A program made the translations under genes and the position numbers. From Planctomycetota bacterium (GTDB lineage: Bacteria; Planctomycetota; Phycisphaerae; Sedimentisphaerales; Anaerohalosphaeraceae), in assembly GCA_019456245.1 (NCBI GenBank), contig VRUF01000110.1:4313-9630 (forward strand): DNA of 5,318 nucleotides. Direction: 5' to 3'. The first letter of the stretch is position 1. Every line of letters begins with the position of its first letter. Of this stretch, positions 4,828 through 5,318 are shown piece by piece. The notes under the pieces are model-generated. The model made no database searches. It saw only the letters and a program-made list of their open reading frames with translations, and was not told the origin of the DNA.

Positions 4828-5301
4828 CTACCATCTATTGTTGTTAACTAGCAGACTTTCACAGTTGAACTTCTCACGAAGCATCAACTGATAATGTTTC
4901 ACGTCAGCATCGCTCAAATCTCCGGTAAGGCAGTAAAGTGCCGAACCACTACCGCTTAGACAAACATGATCCATTCCAAGCGTTCTTATCGCCGACTCAA
5001 GCAATTCAACCTCTTTGTACAAGCCATAACAGCTTGCCACTAACATATTTGCGCACATTGGGGGAATTAAATCAATATTCTTTTTACTAATACAAGAATT
5101 AATTCGAGCTTTCAGGCTTTCGTATTTGTCAATATCAGGCACGTAATTCTCGTAAACCCTTTTAGTGGCTATACTTATGTTTGGTGTGACCACAAGAGCG
5201 CGGAATGAAAAATTTTCTGGAATTTTTGTAATTATTTCACCCCTGCCCGTACAAAGAGCCATCGGACCATAAAGAAAAAAGGGAACATCGCTCCCTAATT
5301 G
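4828..5301 (-). CDS. ispE: 4-diphosphocytidyl-2-C-methyl-D-erythritol kinase, C-terminal part (5' end cut by contig end)
   Basis: Catalyses ATP-dependent phosphorylation of CDP-methylerythritol in the MEP isoprenoid pathway, in the cytoplasm; a GHMP-superfamily kinase. The visible 157 residues begin at the conserved LGSDVPFFL motif. Its Asp (codon 5287-5289) corresponds to the catalytic Asp141 of the E. coli enzyme. Then come ALCTGRGE, VVTPNISIATKRVYENY (strand and helix typical of IspE), and GHMP motif 3 as LSGSGSA (bases 4939-4959). IspE is usually about 280-300 residues, so roughly the first 130, including the ATP-binding Gly/Ser-rich loop and the catalytic Lys, lie beyond the contig end. 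An internal ATG at 5262 is not the start, because the conserved motif precedes it. The usual NDLE-like motif before the last domain reads NMLV here. The frame stays open through the terminal adapter, so an automatic call would add false residues. It is followed by spoVG. Confidence 0.93.
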   Translation of the reverse strand, partial: QLGSDVPFFLYGPMALCTGRGEIITKIPENFSFRALVVTPNISIATKRVYENYVPDIDKYESLKARINSCISKKNIDLIPPMCANMLVASCYGLYKEVELLESAIRTLGMDHVCLSGSGSALYCLTGDLSDADVKHYQLMLREKFNCESLLVNNNRW

Positions 5302-5318
5302 AGATCGGAAGAGCGTCG
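5302..5318. other. Illumina TruSeq adapter remnant at contig end (artefact)
   Basis: AGATCGGAAGAGCGTCG matches the first 17 bases of the Illumina TruSeq adapter that begins AGATCGGAAGAGCGTCGTGT, placed exactly at the last base of the window. It interrupts ispE directly after the conserved start of LGSDVPFFL. It is library adapter, not genomic DNA. Confidence 0.96.

Noticed and set aside
4381..4891. Plus-strand frames opposite spoVG and the ispE end
   Set aside because: Both are antisense to strongly supported genes, with no domain or ribosome site.
5260..5262. ATG at 5262 as the start of a short protein instead of a partial IspE
   Set aside because: The same frame continues upstream through the conserved LGSDVPFFL motif to the adapter, so the gene is simply cut by the contig end.

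Overview
The window looks like chromosomal DNA of a planctomycete, most likely a Phycisphaerae-type member known from metagenomes. That placement is inference. It rests on a SpoVG carrying an embedded zinc ribbon and lying directly after ispE, a HAAS-domain membrane protein with a pseudopilin-like tail next to a PadR regulator, a FlgM-like protein with the C-terminus I associate with planctomycetes, and GspL/GspM-like proteins. The last 17 bases are not biological: they match the Illumina TruSeq adapter, so the real sequence ends at about 5301.

Layout. (1) 1-1397, plus strand: the 3' end of a GspL-like gene (actin-like PilM-type domain, one membrane segment, PilN-like periplasmic domain), overlapping by 4 nt a GspM/PilO-like gene. 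Together they would form part of the inner-membrane platform of a type II secretion or type IV pilus-like machine. (2) 1401-3498, minus strand: a two-gene operon, padR followed by a gene for a 545-residue single-pass membrane protein with an N-terminal HAAS domain. In front of padR is a perfect 33-bp inverted repeat that covers the -10 box and spacer of a good promoter, which points to autoregulation. (3) 3499-4020: about 520 bases without a convincing gene. They contain a plus-strand terminator-like hairpin, a sigma-28-like motif with unusual spacing, and three closely spaced hairpins that look like a structured 5' leader. (4) 4021-4314, plus strand: a 97-residue FlgM-like (anti-sigma-28-type) protein. 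(5) 4378-5301, minus strand: ispE, cut at its 5' side by the contig end, followed 21 nt later by spoVG.

How the parts relate. The secretion pair and the padR operon converge with 3 nt between stop codons, and the FlgM-like gene converges on spoVG, so the window holds four separate transcription units. The most interesting points are the self-contained PadR/HAAS module with its operator, the zinc ribbon inside SpoVG, and the undescribed leader in front of the FlgM-like gene. No tRNA, rRNA, CRISPR array, insertion sequence or phage gene was seen.
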